DNA of 64,000 nt from Axinella damicornis (taxonomy: Eukaryota > Porifera > Demospongiae > Axinellida > Axinellidae). The stretch is taken from the NCBI GenBank assembly GCA_963931865.1, contig OZ007505.1:18005457-18069456 (forward strand), given 5' to 3'. This document shows, one piece after another, positions 24,216 to 35,128 of the stretch; position 1 is the stretch's first letter; the number at the start of each line of letters is the position of its first letter. Below the pieces are notes generated by a model that ran no database searches, was not told the DNA's origin, and saw only the letters and a list, made by a program, of their open reading frames with translations. The position numbers were made by a program, and so were the translations under genes.

Positions 24216-24303
24216 TAGCCTCGTTCCCAGGCAAAGGAAGTACAATTTGAACTGGCGCGCAAGTTCCCAGGCCGTTTCTCCTATGGCCCGGGAACGAGGA
24301 TAG
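24216..24303. mobile_element. palindromic MITE, TAGCCTCGTTCCCAGGC family
   Basis: Left end TAGCCTCGTTCCCAGGCAAA and right end CCCGGGAACGAGGATAG face each other across about 50 bp. Confidence 0.65.
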
Positions 24304-24333
24304 GACACAGTCAGCATATGGTGCACACCTCCA

Positions 24334-24352
24334 CCCCCCCCCCCCCCCCCCA

Positions 24353-24394
<42 letters not shown>
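24334..24394. repeat. poly(C) followed by (CA)n microsatellite
   Basis: An 18-bp C run, CACCA, then about 20 CA dinucleotides. Confidence 0.9.
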
Positions 24395-24398
<4 letters not shown>

Positions 24399-24884
24399 TC
24401 CTGCAACACGAGTGCAGGCTACACATCCCCTTGGCAACAGGAAGACAACTACAGTGGCACCAGAGAGGCCAAGGAATCTCAACACAGCCCTAACCAGCCA
24501 GTGCTAATATGCCATTATGGTAAACAAGTGAGGTGGTGTGTGTACCACCAAGGGCTTCAGCTGGGCTCTGTTGAAGGAAATATTCCAAACACACTTCGTC
24601 ACTCATGAGCCAGTAAGATTGAAGCCCACTACCACCATATGAACACCCACCGCCACTCATGTAAGTATTCCCAGATAACCAAATGAGCGTGTCAGGTTTC
24701 AGTAAGAAGCCCAAGAGGGAACCAAGTCTGGTTCCAGGACTGATAATAGAGCACGGGAACTGGATTGGAAATGCACAATTTACGTGATTGAAAATGGGTT
24801 TCGCCGCAAGCATGCCATTACTAAGGTAAACGAGGCATCTCATGTGAGCGCTGGGGGTGACCGCATGTGTGTCATGTGTCGCCC

Positions 24885-25060
24885 TTAGCAGACTACGGAG
24901 ATATTTACAGTCATAGTCGGTAGAGTATCATCAATGTCTTGCTTGGTGTAGTTGACTGTTATTTGTATTGAAGCATGCGAGGAACAATAAATGCACCGTG
25001 TGATTTTGCTACGATGTGATGTCACGTCCCGCCTCCTCCGGCCCTGCCCAGTAGCTAGCC
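24885..25060. repeat. dispersed repeat of about 170 bp, copy 1 (partner 54420-54610)
   Basis: Shared order of blocks: a GTCGGTAGAG/CTCAGTAGAG piece, TGGTGTAGTT, a CTGTTA/CTGCTATGA block, GAACAATAAATGCACC versus GAATGATAAATAACC, GTGTGATTTTG and the GACGT...CCTCCTC end. It is diverged but collinear. Confidence 0.5.
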
Positions 25061-26011
25061 ACACCCTATCAGTAGCCACCTGCGGCTGTCCCACATAGGG
25101 CTATGGATGTATACAGCATTGCTATGGAGACAGCCGGGGGCATATCTGCTTATACACGTCATCAAAATTGAACATGGCTTACATGTATATTACCTACACG
25201 GTAGTTGGATGTGATTGCACTTGTTGGTCTAAACTACTAGTATAAATGGCTCCCAACACTTCTGTTAACCAAATAAACGGTCACAGAAAATAGTTAGGGC
25301 CTATCCTAGGCTTCCTAATTGTAGTGACTCGAGTGCCTCTAGACACGACTGGTTAGGCTGGGCAGCCGGAAACAAGAGCAAGTTGGCGCTACTCCAGTGA
25401 TTACGAGTGCCAGTGAGTGGGGGAGGTAACGAGCTGGCTACCACCCTTATGACTATGGCAACAGTGTGAATATGTGACCCATGAAACACAGTTAAGGCCA
25501 TTATAGCCTCGAATCCAAGCTGTAACTGCTTGCAGTGTATGCGAGTTCCACATTAGTTGTGTTCTAGCATGGATGGCGACTGACATCAACAATTACTGCA
25601 AATCTAAGACATATCTAATACAGCAACATACAACAGATTTGCACACCCCATTCTCTCACTTTGCACCATCCCATTACAGAACAGGGTTCTCTGGGCTCTT
25701 TTCCAGCCCATTTCCCTTCCCCCCACCACCACAAATGTCTTCTCCCATACTTGGCTCTTCCTTACAAACCTTAAGATGTTGCCTGATTATGTAAGTCAGT
25801 TTCAAGGCAGTGTCCCTATTCCATAACACAGCAGCACTTCAGAGACGAGCTTCTAGGATGTATAACACAGTGGGGGAAATGTACCCCCGTTCCAGGCCGT
25901 TCCCACCTCCAGTCTTTGGGGAAGAGGCCTGCAAGACATGATGTCACTGCATGTAACCCGTTCTCCCAGGCCTTCCCCATCCGTACTGGCATCAAAGACT
26001 ATAGAGGTAGG

Positions 26012-26240
26012 AACACTCTGGGCACGAGGCTAGAGGTAGGAACACTCTGGGAACGAGGCTAGAGGTAGGAACACTCTGGGAACGAGGCTAGAGGTAGGAA
26101 CACTCTGGGAACGAGGCTAGAGGTAGGAACAGCCTGGGCACAAGGCTAGAGGTAGGAACACTCTGGGAACGAGGCTAGAGGTAGGAACACTCTGGGAACG
26201 AGGCTAGAGGTAGGAACAGCCTGGGCACAAGGCTAGAGGA
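26012..26240. repeat. 29-bp tandem array, GGGAACGAGGCTAGAGGTAG
   Basis: Eight copies of GAGGTAGGAACACTCTGGGA plus ACGAGGCTA. The GGGAACGAGGCTA part is the end of the palindromic MITE family, so this is a second, independent satellite made from it. Confidence 0.85.
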
Positions 26241-26478
26241 AATGTACACCTACTTCACAGACACCCGCCACTGTTTGCATTCATGCCGCTACAAGGTCAT
26301 ACACCACCAGAAATTGTCCCAATAATTGTATTCCAAGTGTGCGGTTAATATCTGCATGTATCTGAACATTTCAACTGCCACACCAAATTGTTTATCAATA
26401 GGCTATTCAATTCAAATCGTATATTACCTGGTCTAGTTACTGTGCATTCGTATACTTTGGGTGCTGGGTGTCACTTAC

Positions 26479-27639
26479 ATTATACTGCTTGGCGTAGCTG
26501 CACCTTGCTTCCACAATATCCAGTGGGATGGTAAGCACCCTAGAAGTGGAAGAATACACAGTATACTCAATGGATACTGTTGAATACTCTTGGATACTCT
26601 TGGATACTGTTGAATACCCTTGGAAATTTTAGGACTCTTGAATACTCCTGAATACTAGATATTAGGCCTCCAACCGTCCTCCCATTACTTTTGGGCCTCG
26701 CAATATAGCTCACTGGCCAACACTTCCCAGAACACAACTCCATATATGGAGATACCTGGATCCTGCTCAAAATTGCCACACTAGCACAGACCAGTGGATA
26801 CTGAGCATTAATTAGTAGCGCCTTCACGAACTCCCCTTTGTGTGGCTCTCTGGGCAAGAAACGTACAAGAACATCGAAAGGTACCACTCTTTTCCCAGCT
26901 GCACCCCACCTAACATAGCAGTATCTACTGAGAGAGTTTCAAAAGGAGAAACCGAGGGTTTGATGGCACAAGGTTGCCAATGTCCGTCCCATCATAATCT
27001 CGTGCCCAGGTGAGGGTCTGGGAACGAGACCAGTCCCATTATTACACCATTGCAAACATGATTACTAATTGCCTTCTGAAATCTGAGCTGTGCTGTGTGG
27101 CATCATGTTTGTCAAGATGGTTGAGAGTTCGCCCACATAGCTGCTTTGGGCATCATGAAACTCTAGAGCAGCACAATGGGGAAGCAGCTGCTCTGAAGCC
27201 ACAGGTAGCCAACCACAATCCAATTTCTAGACCTAGTACACGCGCCATGCTACTTCACAGGAACTATGGGAACGACCACAGTTATTTGGGGTTCATTAGT
27301 TTGCAGACAAAGTGCATACAGCAAGCCAGAGCAAGCAACATACAACAGGTGGTCGGCTGAATTAGATGAAGTAGAGAAGCTGAAAATTTACAGTCGTCTG
27401 GCCCCCTCCGGCTTACCCTCTGTCATTGGTTGGGCATCTCTGGTGCACATTCCGACAACCGAGTCAAATGGAAAAAGCACACGCTAGCCAGCAATTGTTT
27501 GCGCAATAACCTGCAACTCTTACCTGACAACTCAAGACGGTTGCTGCACGTGGTGAATTACTGATGTACATACGAACAACGTACATAAAAAACATTTCCA
27601 TGATGTGCCCTTTTGGACCAATTTCTATTTGGTTCACTT
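26479..27639 (-). CDS. partial multi-exon gene, unrecognised helical protein
   Basis: Three splice-bounded open exons on the minus strand. Exon at 27639-27524 ends TTGTCAG/GTAAGAG; its reading includes IEIGPKGHIMEMFFMYVVRM. Exon at 26898-26756 (after GGTGCAG, before GTATCT) includes FDVLVRFLPREPHKGEFVKA and LVCASVAILSR. Exon at 26539-26479 (after CTTCCACTTCTAG, before GTAAGTG) reads VLTIPLDIVEARCSYAKQYN. Phases between the three do not all match, so at least one exon or alternative site is missing. The composition suggests a helical-repeat cytosolic protein. I do not recognise the family. A TTAA-type element lies directly upstream of the first exon. Confidence 0.4.
26570..26665. repeat. short degenerate repeat, GGATACTGTTGAATAC
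   Basis: Several copies of a TGGATACTCT / TGAATACTGT unit in the presumed intron between the exons at 26756 and 26539. Confidence 0.6.
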
Positions 27640-27652
27640 CTAGCAACACTTT

Positions 27653-28108
27653 AGCCCTTTAGAGCGTAATAGTGCATCGGGAGAATTTAGCTTAATGGTG
27701 TTACATCCAGCAATGCCCTTGCAACTTAGCTTCTGCATGAGCAGGGTGGGACATGTGGAGGTGGGTGGGTGGGTGTTATCCAAAGGGTGCAAACAGCATG
27801 GCCGTGTCTGGGCTCTGCTGTAGAAAGGCACTGGTTGGCACTGGGAGGGCCATTTCTGTTGTTTTTGGCATAAATGGACTTCGAGAAACAAGCCGTCTTG
27901 CCTTGCAGCACGTCCATTTTCATGGACCATTTTCAGCAACAAGCAGATTGGCATTTCCATGTGACTTGGTGGGCATGGTTACAGTCACTATATGGAAATT
28001 ACCTATGGGAGCAGGTTCAAGCACAGCAACCCAAGTAGATAGAAATTAGGGGTATGTTTTAAGGGTTCTGGAGACTGAGAATCACCTCAGAAGGGTAATG
28101 GGCCCTAA
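27653..28108 (-). mobile_element. diverged reverse copy of the TTAA-flanked element
   Basis: Read on the minus strand it follows the same order as the elements at 30693 and 31541, from the CTCTTTAGGGCCC end to the CTCTAAAGGGCTAAA end. Shared blocks include GTCCATTTATGCC and GGTGGGTGGGTGTTATCC against the related Pro-coding block. It is clearly older than the other two copies. Confidence 0.6.
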
Positions 28109-28639
28109 AGAGCTATAAACCTACGTACATGGCAAACAATGCGCCACTTGGGAATTACGTTGGATCGCTGCTAAATAAAGAGAGTTTTCATAGCTAAGAC
28201 AATTGGGTTATTCCCAGGACGGAGAGCCTACACAAACCATCAGCATGCTCACAATACCAAGGTACACCTGCTAGAAATTAACTACTTCTAATTTGGCAAT
28301 CAAATATGGCTCTGTTGTGACAGGGCACAAGTGCATGTACCACACAAGGGAAATCAGCGAGATGATCGCCAAAAATACTACCAGCAAAAAATTCGGATTC
28401 AACACTACAATTACAGTAAAGTGCTTAAGTTTTGCTAATTTCTGTGGTTGTCATGACACAAAGTACACCTGGGTAGCCTCGTACCCAAGTGTCATTGCCT
28501 GGGTACGAATTACAATATGCCACACGAAGTGCAAAGCAAGTCATGACAGCAACCAGGTAGTTGCAGTGTGTCATAAGCTGTCCATGTCACCAGAGGCTAT
28601 TACCATAGCAGCAACGAACCCATCACACTGTACATCATA

Positions 28640-29145
28640 CTGATATATTATACAGAGAAGGATGAGAACTAAATGCTATTGTTCTCTGTTACAGTGTATC
28701 ATACTGATACACACAGACTGGGATGAGGAAAGTGTTCTCTGTTACAATATAGCATACGCAAACCAGGATGAGAACTAAATGCAATGGAAGACTTGTTCTC
28801 TGTTACAGTATATTACCATACTGATACATTGTGTATATACAAACCGGGATGAGAACTAAACGTGATGGATCACTTGTTCTCTATTACAGTATGTCATACG
28901 CAGACCGGGCGGATGAGAACTAAACGTGATGGAACACTTGTTCTCTGTTGCAGTATGTCATACTGATATACACAGACCGGGATGAGAACTAAACGTGATG
29001 GATCACTTGTTCTCTGTTACAGTATGTCATACTGATATACACAGACCGGGATGAGAACTAAACGGAAAGGAGCACTCGTTCTCTGTTACAATATATCATA
29101 CTGATATATACAAACCGGAATGAGGACTGAACAGAATGGAACAGA
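28640..29145. repeat. 75-80-bp satellite, six or more copies
   Basis: The unit runs GTTCTCTGTTACAGTATGTC, ATACTGATATACACAGACCG, GGATGAGAACTAAACG, then TGATGGATCACTT. Copies from 28860 to 29090 are nearly identical, and the edges are more diverged. Confidence 0.85.
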
Positions 29146-29542
29146 ACATCCAGGTATATCTATGTGGACCACACAACCTCCTCCGGACGAGCACAGTGTG
29201 CAAACCTGGACAGACATGAGTGGGAGTGCAGCAGCATCAGACAATACCACGAAACACCACCGAAACACCACCACACTTGCCAAATGTGTTTGACCACAAC
29301 TTGTTCAATCCATTGCCTCCAAAAAATAAACTGGACGGAGATTGGACAACGATCAATGGAGGGCAACCGCATACTGTCGGTTGGCTTGCATAACTAATGG
29401 AACATTGGCTGCGAATGTAATGCGTCCGGAGGAGTTCACAGAGCTACAGTGAAGGGGTACAGAAATCTGTCAAAAAATCTAAAAATCCTTACCAACCAAT
29501 GATAGTGTCTGATGTCACGGTCTCCCATAAATTAACACATTA

Positions 29543-30048
29543 TACCGTAAATCCAGAAATATTTGTGTTGTTAAGATAAATTTTTGTGTTCCAAACATTT
29601 AGTAGCAACGAATGGCCTATGAAAATATAACATGTGGTGCCATCGCATGGCTGGGTTGGCAGCACAAAAGGGAAAGCATCAATCGAGCAGATCGGGAATT
29701 CAGAGCCTCTACAGTACGTCACAAACAATGGCCCAAGTACACCCTGGGCTGATGGTCAACATGTCCAGCGGGCAAGCCGTTGGATTATTCAGCGACGGGT
29801 GACCATATCCTTCCCAGTAAGTACAGTACCAGCACATCCGCTGGTTTCAGTGTTGAAGGGCACTCTCCTGGTGGCCATCAAGATACCACTGTTGAACGGC
29901 AACAAATACATATATTAAGTGCCCACACACTGATATAAATGTGATATTTTCGGACCGTAAAATTATTGTTCCTAAAATTTTCGCGAGTTTAATTTTTCGT
30001 TGCTGTCTTAGCCTACAAAATATCAACAACAAAAATTGAATTACGGTA
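29543..30048. mobile_element. non-autonomous element with TACCGTAA ends
   Basis: Begins TACCGTAAATCC and ends TTGAATTACGGTA, short inverted termini around 506 bp. The right third has TTCGCGAG and AAAATTTTCG motifs like many marine-invertebrate MITEs. Short frames inside are not supported as genes. Confidence 0.5.
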
Positions 30049-30296
30049 CACGTCTTTCTGCTTTTTTTATAGCACTTTCTTGCGGTTGGTAGAGAGTTAA
30101 TGAGGGTGAAACCAAACCGGATAGAGTCTGCAAACCAAGAGGCCAAGGAACTGATCAACAGTGAAGCCCCTCACAATAACTGGTCACCCACCATTACACA
30201 CAGTTCCTGTTGATGGGGCAGCAACTAGCATGTGGTTTTCAGTGTTGGGGTCATGTTTTCTGAGTAAAGGATGCAATGGCACCCTGCTAACAATGG

Positions 30297-30335
30297 CACC
30301 CTGCTAACAATGGCACCCTGCTAACAAGTGATGCA
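30297..30335. repeat. 18-bp triplication CAATGGCACCCTGCTAA
   Basis: Three perfect or near-perfect copies. Confidence 0.7.
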
Positions 30336-30384
30336 GAGATAATAGGCATCCCCAATGCTTGATAGTGATTCAACTTTGCCACAT

Positions 30385-30570
30385 ACACATAGAACACACA
30401 CACACTCACTCACACTGACACTCACACACGCACAGACGTACATGTACTCACCAATGAACTACAGATGCACACAAACTAATGAACATACACTTACACTCAA
30501 ACATCCTCACACACACACACACACACGCACACACGCACACACACACGCACGCACACACACACACACACGA
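30385..30570. repeat. CA-rich microsatellite
   Basis: Interrupted (CA)n and (CACACG)n tracts. Confidence 0.85.
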
Positions 30571-30692
30571 ACAAACCATTCCATCATTTGGCTGAGTTGA
30601 CCTATACTTTTGATAATTTCATCATGTCACTGCAGCATTAGGTCCAACCTTTGGCTGACCGCCAGCAATTAACTTGTACATTTACAATACAC

Positions 30693-31204
30693 TTAACTCT
30701 TTAGGGCCTAAATTTATTTCTCTAGGTCATTTTCAGTCTATAGAACACTTAAACATACCCTAATTTCTGTTCCCTGGCGTTGCTGGGCTCGAAACTGCTC
30801 ACACAGGTAATTTCAGCTACACTAAGCATATACGTGACTTAACCACACCCACCAACTAACGAACTTGCAATCAAGCCTCCCGAGAAGTGGCCAACCTGCC
30901 GTAGCTAAAAAACTGACCATGAACACTGGAAATGGAGGGCCTACAAGGCAAGACAGCTACTTTCTAAGTCCATTTATGCTTAAAACCCGAGAAATGGCCT
31001 ACCCGGCTCCAACCAAGGGCCGTTCAAAGCTGAGCCCAAACGCGGCCATGCTGTTTGCACCCTTCGGGTGCACCCACCCACCTCCCCCTGCCCCGCCCTC
31101 TCTGCTGGCGCAGAGCCTATCTCTCAAGGACATTGCCGGATGTGACATCATGAAGCTGAAAGTCTCACGTTGCAGATATGCAACGTTAGGTCTTAAAGGG
31201 CTAA
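30693..31204. mobile_element. 512-bp TTAA-flanked non-autonomous element, copy 1
   Basis: It begins TTAACTCTTTAGGGCCTAAA and ends GTTAGGTCTTAAAGGGCTAA, so the ends form inverted repeats of about 20 bp (TTAACYCTTTARGRCCTAAM). The TTAA (here CTAA at the right) is the target-site signature of piggyBac-type elements. Copy 2 at 31541 has the same length, and I see only one base difference. A 112-residue frame shared by both copies starts without a good ATG context and looks like chance coding. Confidence 0.75.
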
Positions 31205-31540
31205 TGGGAAAGCAGCTCACCTAAAAATGGAGCTATTTAATGATATTCATGGGGACCCCAGGGCTATTTGTATCAGACTGTGTCAAGTACAAGCTTGCAA
31301 CCAAGGTTAGCCACAGTTGGGGCTTCACAGGGTACCAACGGCACAGGCACACTCTCCAACACACAGAATAATAGTGAATAGGCTGTTAATGATATTCATG
31401 ATCCACAAAATAAGACAGATTACGTCCCTTGTCGCAGTCACAGTCAGGGTATGGTTGGACAGAGGTTCAGTGCTCAGTTCAGCTATAGCTTGCTTATCTC
31501 TGAACTTTCTTCCCACAATTCGGTTCTTTCTCTCGTCTCA
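31205..31540. repeat. spacer segment with an inverted partner at 34185-34672
   Basis: From ATGATATTCATGGGGACC to CAGAGGTTCAGTGCTCAG it matches the reverse complement of 34185-34672. In the partner, a 34-bp unit is amplified inside it. Confidence 0.7.
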
Positions 31541-32052
31541 TTAACTCTTTAGGGCCTAAATTTATTTCTCTAGGTCATTTTCAGTCTATAGAACACTTAA
31601 ACATACCCTAATTTCTGTTCCCTGGCGTTGCTGGGCTCGAAACTGCTCACACAGGTAATTTCAGCTACACTAAGCATATACGTGACTTAACCACACCCAC
31701 CAACTAACGAACTTGCAATCAAGCCTCCCGAGAAGTGGCCAACCTGCCGTAGCTAAAAAACTGACCATGAACACTGGAAATGGAGGGCCTACAAGGCAAG
31801 ACAGCTACTTTCTAAGTCCATTTATGCTTAAAACCCGAGAAATGGCCTACCCGGCTCCAACCAAGGGCCGTTCAAAGCTGAGCCCAAACGCGGCCATGCT
31901 GTTTGCACCCTTCGGGTGCACCCACCCACCTCCCCCTGCCCCGCCCTCTCTGCTGGCGCAGAGCCTATCTCTCAAGGACATTGCCGGATGTGACATCATG
32001 AAGCTGAAAGTCTCACGTTGCAGATATGCAACGTTAGGTCTTAAAGGGTTAA
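31541..32052. mobile_element. 512-bp TTAA-flanked non-autonomous element, copy 2
   Basis: Flanked by perfect TTAA on both sides (31541-31544 and 32049-32052) and apart from the last bases indistinguishable by eye from copy 1. Same orientation, 848 bp apart start to start. Confidence 0.8.
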
Positions 32053-32227
32053 TCAGCATAACCTTCCCCAACAAAGTGACTACACAACCGCAGACCAGAG
32101 AACACTAGGAAGAGTCTTGTTCACAGACCATCCCCAAACAAGAAAGGATGGAATGGGAATGAGAAGCATTTGGATCAAGACAAACGGACGGCAGATTGGT
32201 TGTACGCGGCATTTTCTACTGGAGATA

Positions 32228-32517
32228 GTGAGCTGTGTTCATGGGATAGGTACGCTGCCACCGTTCACAGACATCAGCACAATCACATTAATACTCGTCC
32301 ACCACTGAGAAGTGGTGTATGATGATGGGGTCAGTGAGCTGTGTTCATGGGATGGGTATGCTGCCACCGCTCACAGACATCAGCACAATCACATTAATAC
32401 TTGTCCACCACTGAGAAGTGGCATATGATGATGGGGTCAGTGAGCTATGTTCATGGGATGGATACGCTGCCACCACTCACAGACATCAGCACAATCACAT
32501 TAATACTCGTCCACCTG
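32228..32517. repeat. tandem repeat of about 107 bp, nearly three copies
   Basis: The unit holds AGTGAGCTGTGTTCATGGGA, TACGCTGCCACCGCTCACAG, ACATCAGCACAATCACATTA and CCACTGAGAAGTGG. Confidence 0.85.
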
Positions 32518-33423
32518 TTGTTTTTTGAGCACCGAACATTCATGACTGCCTCCCCACATCTCGGCTAATCAGATCAGCCACCTTGGAGCAAGTCTCAACA
32601 AGCCCACCATAGCCATGGCAACAAGGCACGGCCACATACACATACATACATAGTAATCTCAGAATAATAAACTATGTGGGTGTAAAGTCATGCAAATAAC
32701 TGCCTCAGATGAAACATCTTTTGCATAATTATAATTATGAATGCGCAATCGTATGACTGAAAAGAATCCTGGCATTGATAAGTAACAGTCTAAGTCTCAA
32801 AGAAACGATACAAACTCCAGCTCAGAGCAAGCATGGTGGTATGATGTGAGCGACTGGCTTGCTGTCAAGCATAGCATCTAGTACCGGGCAATGTCATGTG
32901 ACTACTTGACAGCTGCCAGGACACAGAGTTTGTACATTGTGTGACTCATACCCAGGCAATGAAGCCCGGGTGCAAGGCTAACCACTTGTGTAATCTTTGA
33001 GAAAGGAACCGCCTGACGTCAGAGAGAGTGAAATGAATGCTCTAGAATTTAAACGACCAGGAGAATGTGAGCCCACAGCACTGAGTCCTGTTATTCATAG
33101 GTGCTTATTACTGGACCATGTCATGACATCTGCTCATGTCGCAACAGTAATCTCAGGTGACATATGACAGGAAAGCTACCCAATATTACCCGTCCTACTC
33201 AGACGTCTCCCATTCTGCCATCCTTATAGCTTACTTCACTCTGACAGTGTGTGTGGGGACAGCTGGAGTCAGTGCTGATTGCTCAAGATTGTTCTGCCTG
33301 TGGTTACCCTTGCCACCAGCCCAAGGGACTCAGATTTCCCCTAGTTAGGGTCAGCTGAGAGCCAGCTTTCCCACAATTCAGTAATCTGAATATTCATAGC
33401 CTGGGGCACAAGGCACATGTAAC

Positions 33424-35096
33424 CTGATCCTCCTGAGTAGCCCTCAGAGCAAAGATTTCAGTCAAACTGGCACCAATACTAACCCAGGAAGTAGCTGTTT
33501 TACGATTTTCGTCAAAAACACACAAACAACATAAACACGCACAATTAAACACACATACACAAATGTACACACGCGTACACACACACGTGTACACACACAC
33601 ACGCACACACATACACACGTACACGCACACATGCACATCTGGTTCACACATTCATACCGAAAATCTAGCACTGATTGTCCGAACAACACAATATTGAAAC
33701 ATGAATCAACCAATCACATTCAGCAAAACTGGCTGTTTTGCGGAATGCGATCGATCAGTTTCACTGCATTTCCGGGCAATCAACCAGAAATTTATACCAA
33801 CACCACACAAAACATGCACATTTGTTCAACATAGCCCACCTACACCAAACAGACCCCACAAATCACATCATAACAAAACACAAAAAAACCACCATAGTGT
33901 ATGTTATGTACTGGGACAGCTGAGTGTCATTGCAATTGATACAGCTCAAAAAATGTAAAACACTTCAGACTCTTATTACATCAGTCATGGATGGATTCCC
34001 TGAAACCATGCTCTGCCCAGTGAGACGTGGCCGAAACGTGCACGCTGCTGAGTGAGCTATGTGTGGGGGTCCACCGGACACGGCTAGTGCGTGCGAGGGA
34101 TTCTAACTTGAGGTAATTGACTTAGTATGCCAAGTCAGTGTGCATTACTCTCCATTGCAAAGCACTGTTGCTATGCAACAATATATTATGTACTTAATAA
34201 TACGAGAAAAAGAACCGAAATGTGGGGAAAAAGTTCAGAGATAAGCAAGCTATAGCTGAACTGAGCACTGAACTTCTGTCCAACCATACCCTGACCATGA
34301 CTCTAACAAGGGACGTACCATACCCTGACCATGACTCTAACAAGGGACGTACCATACCCTGACCATGACTCTAACAAGGGACGTACCATACCCTGACCAT
34401 GACTCTAACAAGGGACGTACCATACCCTGACCATGACTCTGACAAGGGACGTAATCTGCCTTATTATGTGGGTCATGAATATCATTAGCAGCCTACTTAA
34501 TATTATTCTGTGTGTTGGAGGGTGTGCCTGTGCCGTTGGTACCTGTGAAGCCAACTGTAGCTAACCTTGGTTGCAAGCTTATACTTGACACAGTCTGACA
34601 CAAATAGCCCCAGGATCCCCATGAATATCATTAAATAGCACGTTAGCTGCTTCCCCATTAACAAGTATGGTGTCGACAGCTGCTTTCACTCCCCTATTTC
34701 CATAAGTGTAGAGGTATTTATACATTGTTGCACTCCTGGTAGCGGAATTCGTACACTGGAAACATTGTTACACTCCTGGTAGGGGTATTTGTACTCTAGA
34801 AACATTGTTACACTCCTGGTAGGGGTATTTGTACACTGGAAGCCCTCCCTGCAACATTGTTGCACTCCTGGTAGGGGTATTTGTACTCTAGAAACATTGT
34901 TACACTCCTGGTAGGGGTATTTGTACACTGGAAGCCCTCCCTGCAACATTGTTACACTCCTGGTAGGGGTATTTGTACTCTAGAAACATTGTTACACTCC
35001 TGGTAGGGGTATTTGTACACTGGAAGCCCTCTCTGCAACATTGTTGCACTCCTGGTAGCGGAATTCGTACACTGGAAACATTGTTACACTCCTGGT

Positions 35097-35128
<32 letters not shown>

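Noticed and set aside
24490..24843. A 117-codon frame with ATG on the minus strand
   Set aside because: Part of it (PGTRLGSLLG) is a typical translation of the dispersed MITE-type sequence; no further support.
29164..29397. A Cys/His-rich frame reminiscent of a zinc finger (CQMCLTTTCSIHC)
   Set aside because: The spacing does not fit a known finger, the frame overlaps the edge of a satellite, and there are no splice signals.
30865..32108. A 112-residue frame present in both 512-bp elements
   Set aside because: It is identical only because the elements are; no ATG in good context, no domain, and the older copy at 27.7 kb does not keep it.
34015..34060. GTGAGACGTGGCCGAAACG, at first sight a second hammerhead core
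   Set aside because: Stem II does not pair convincingly and the CTGATGA core is absent.
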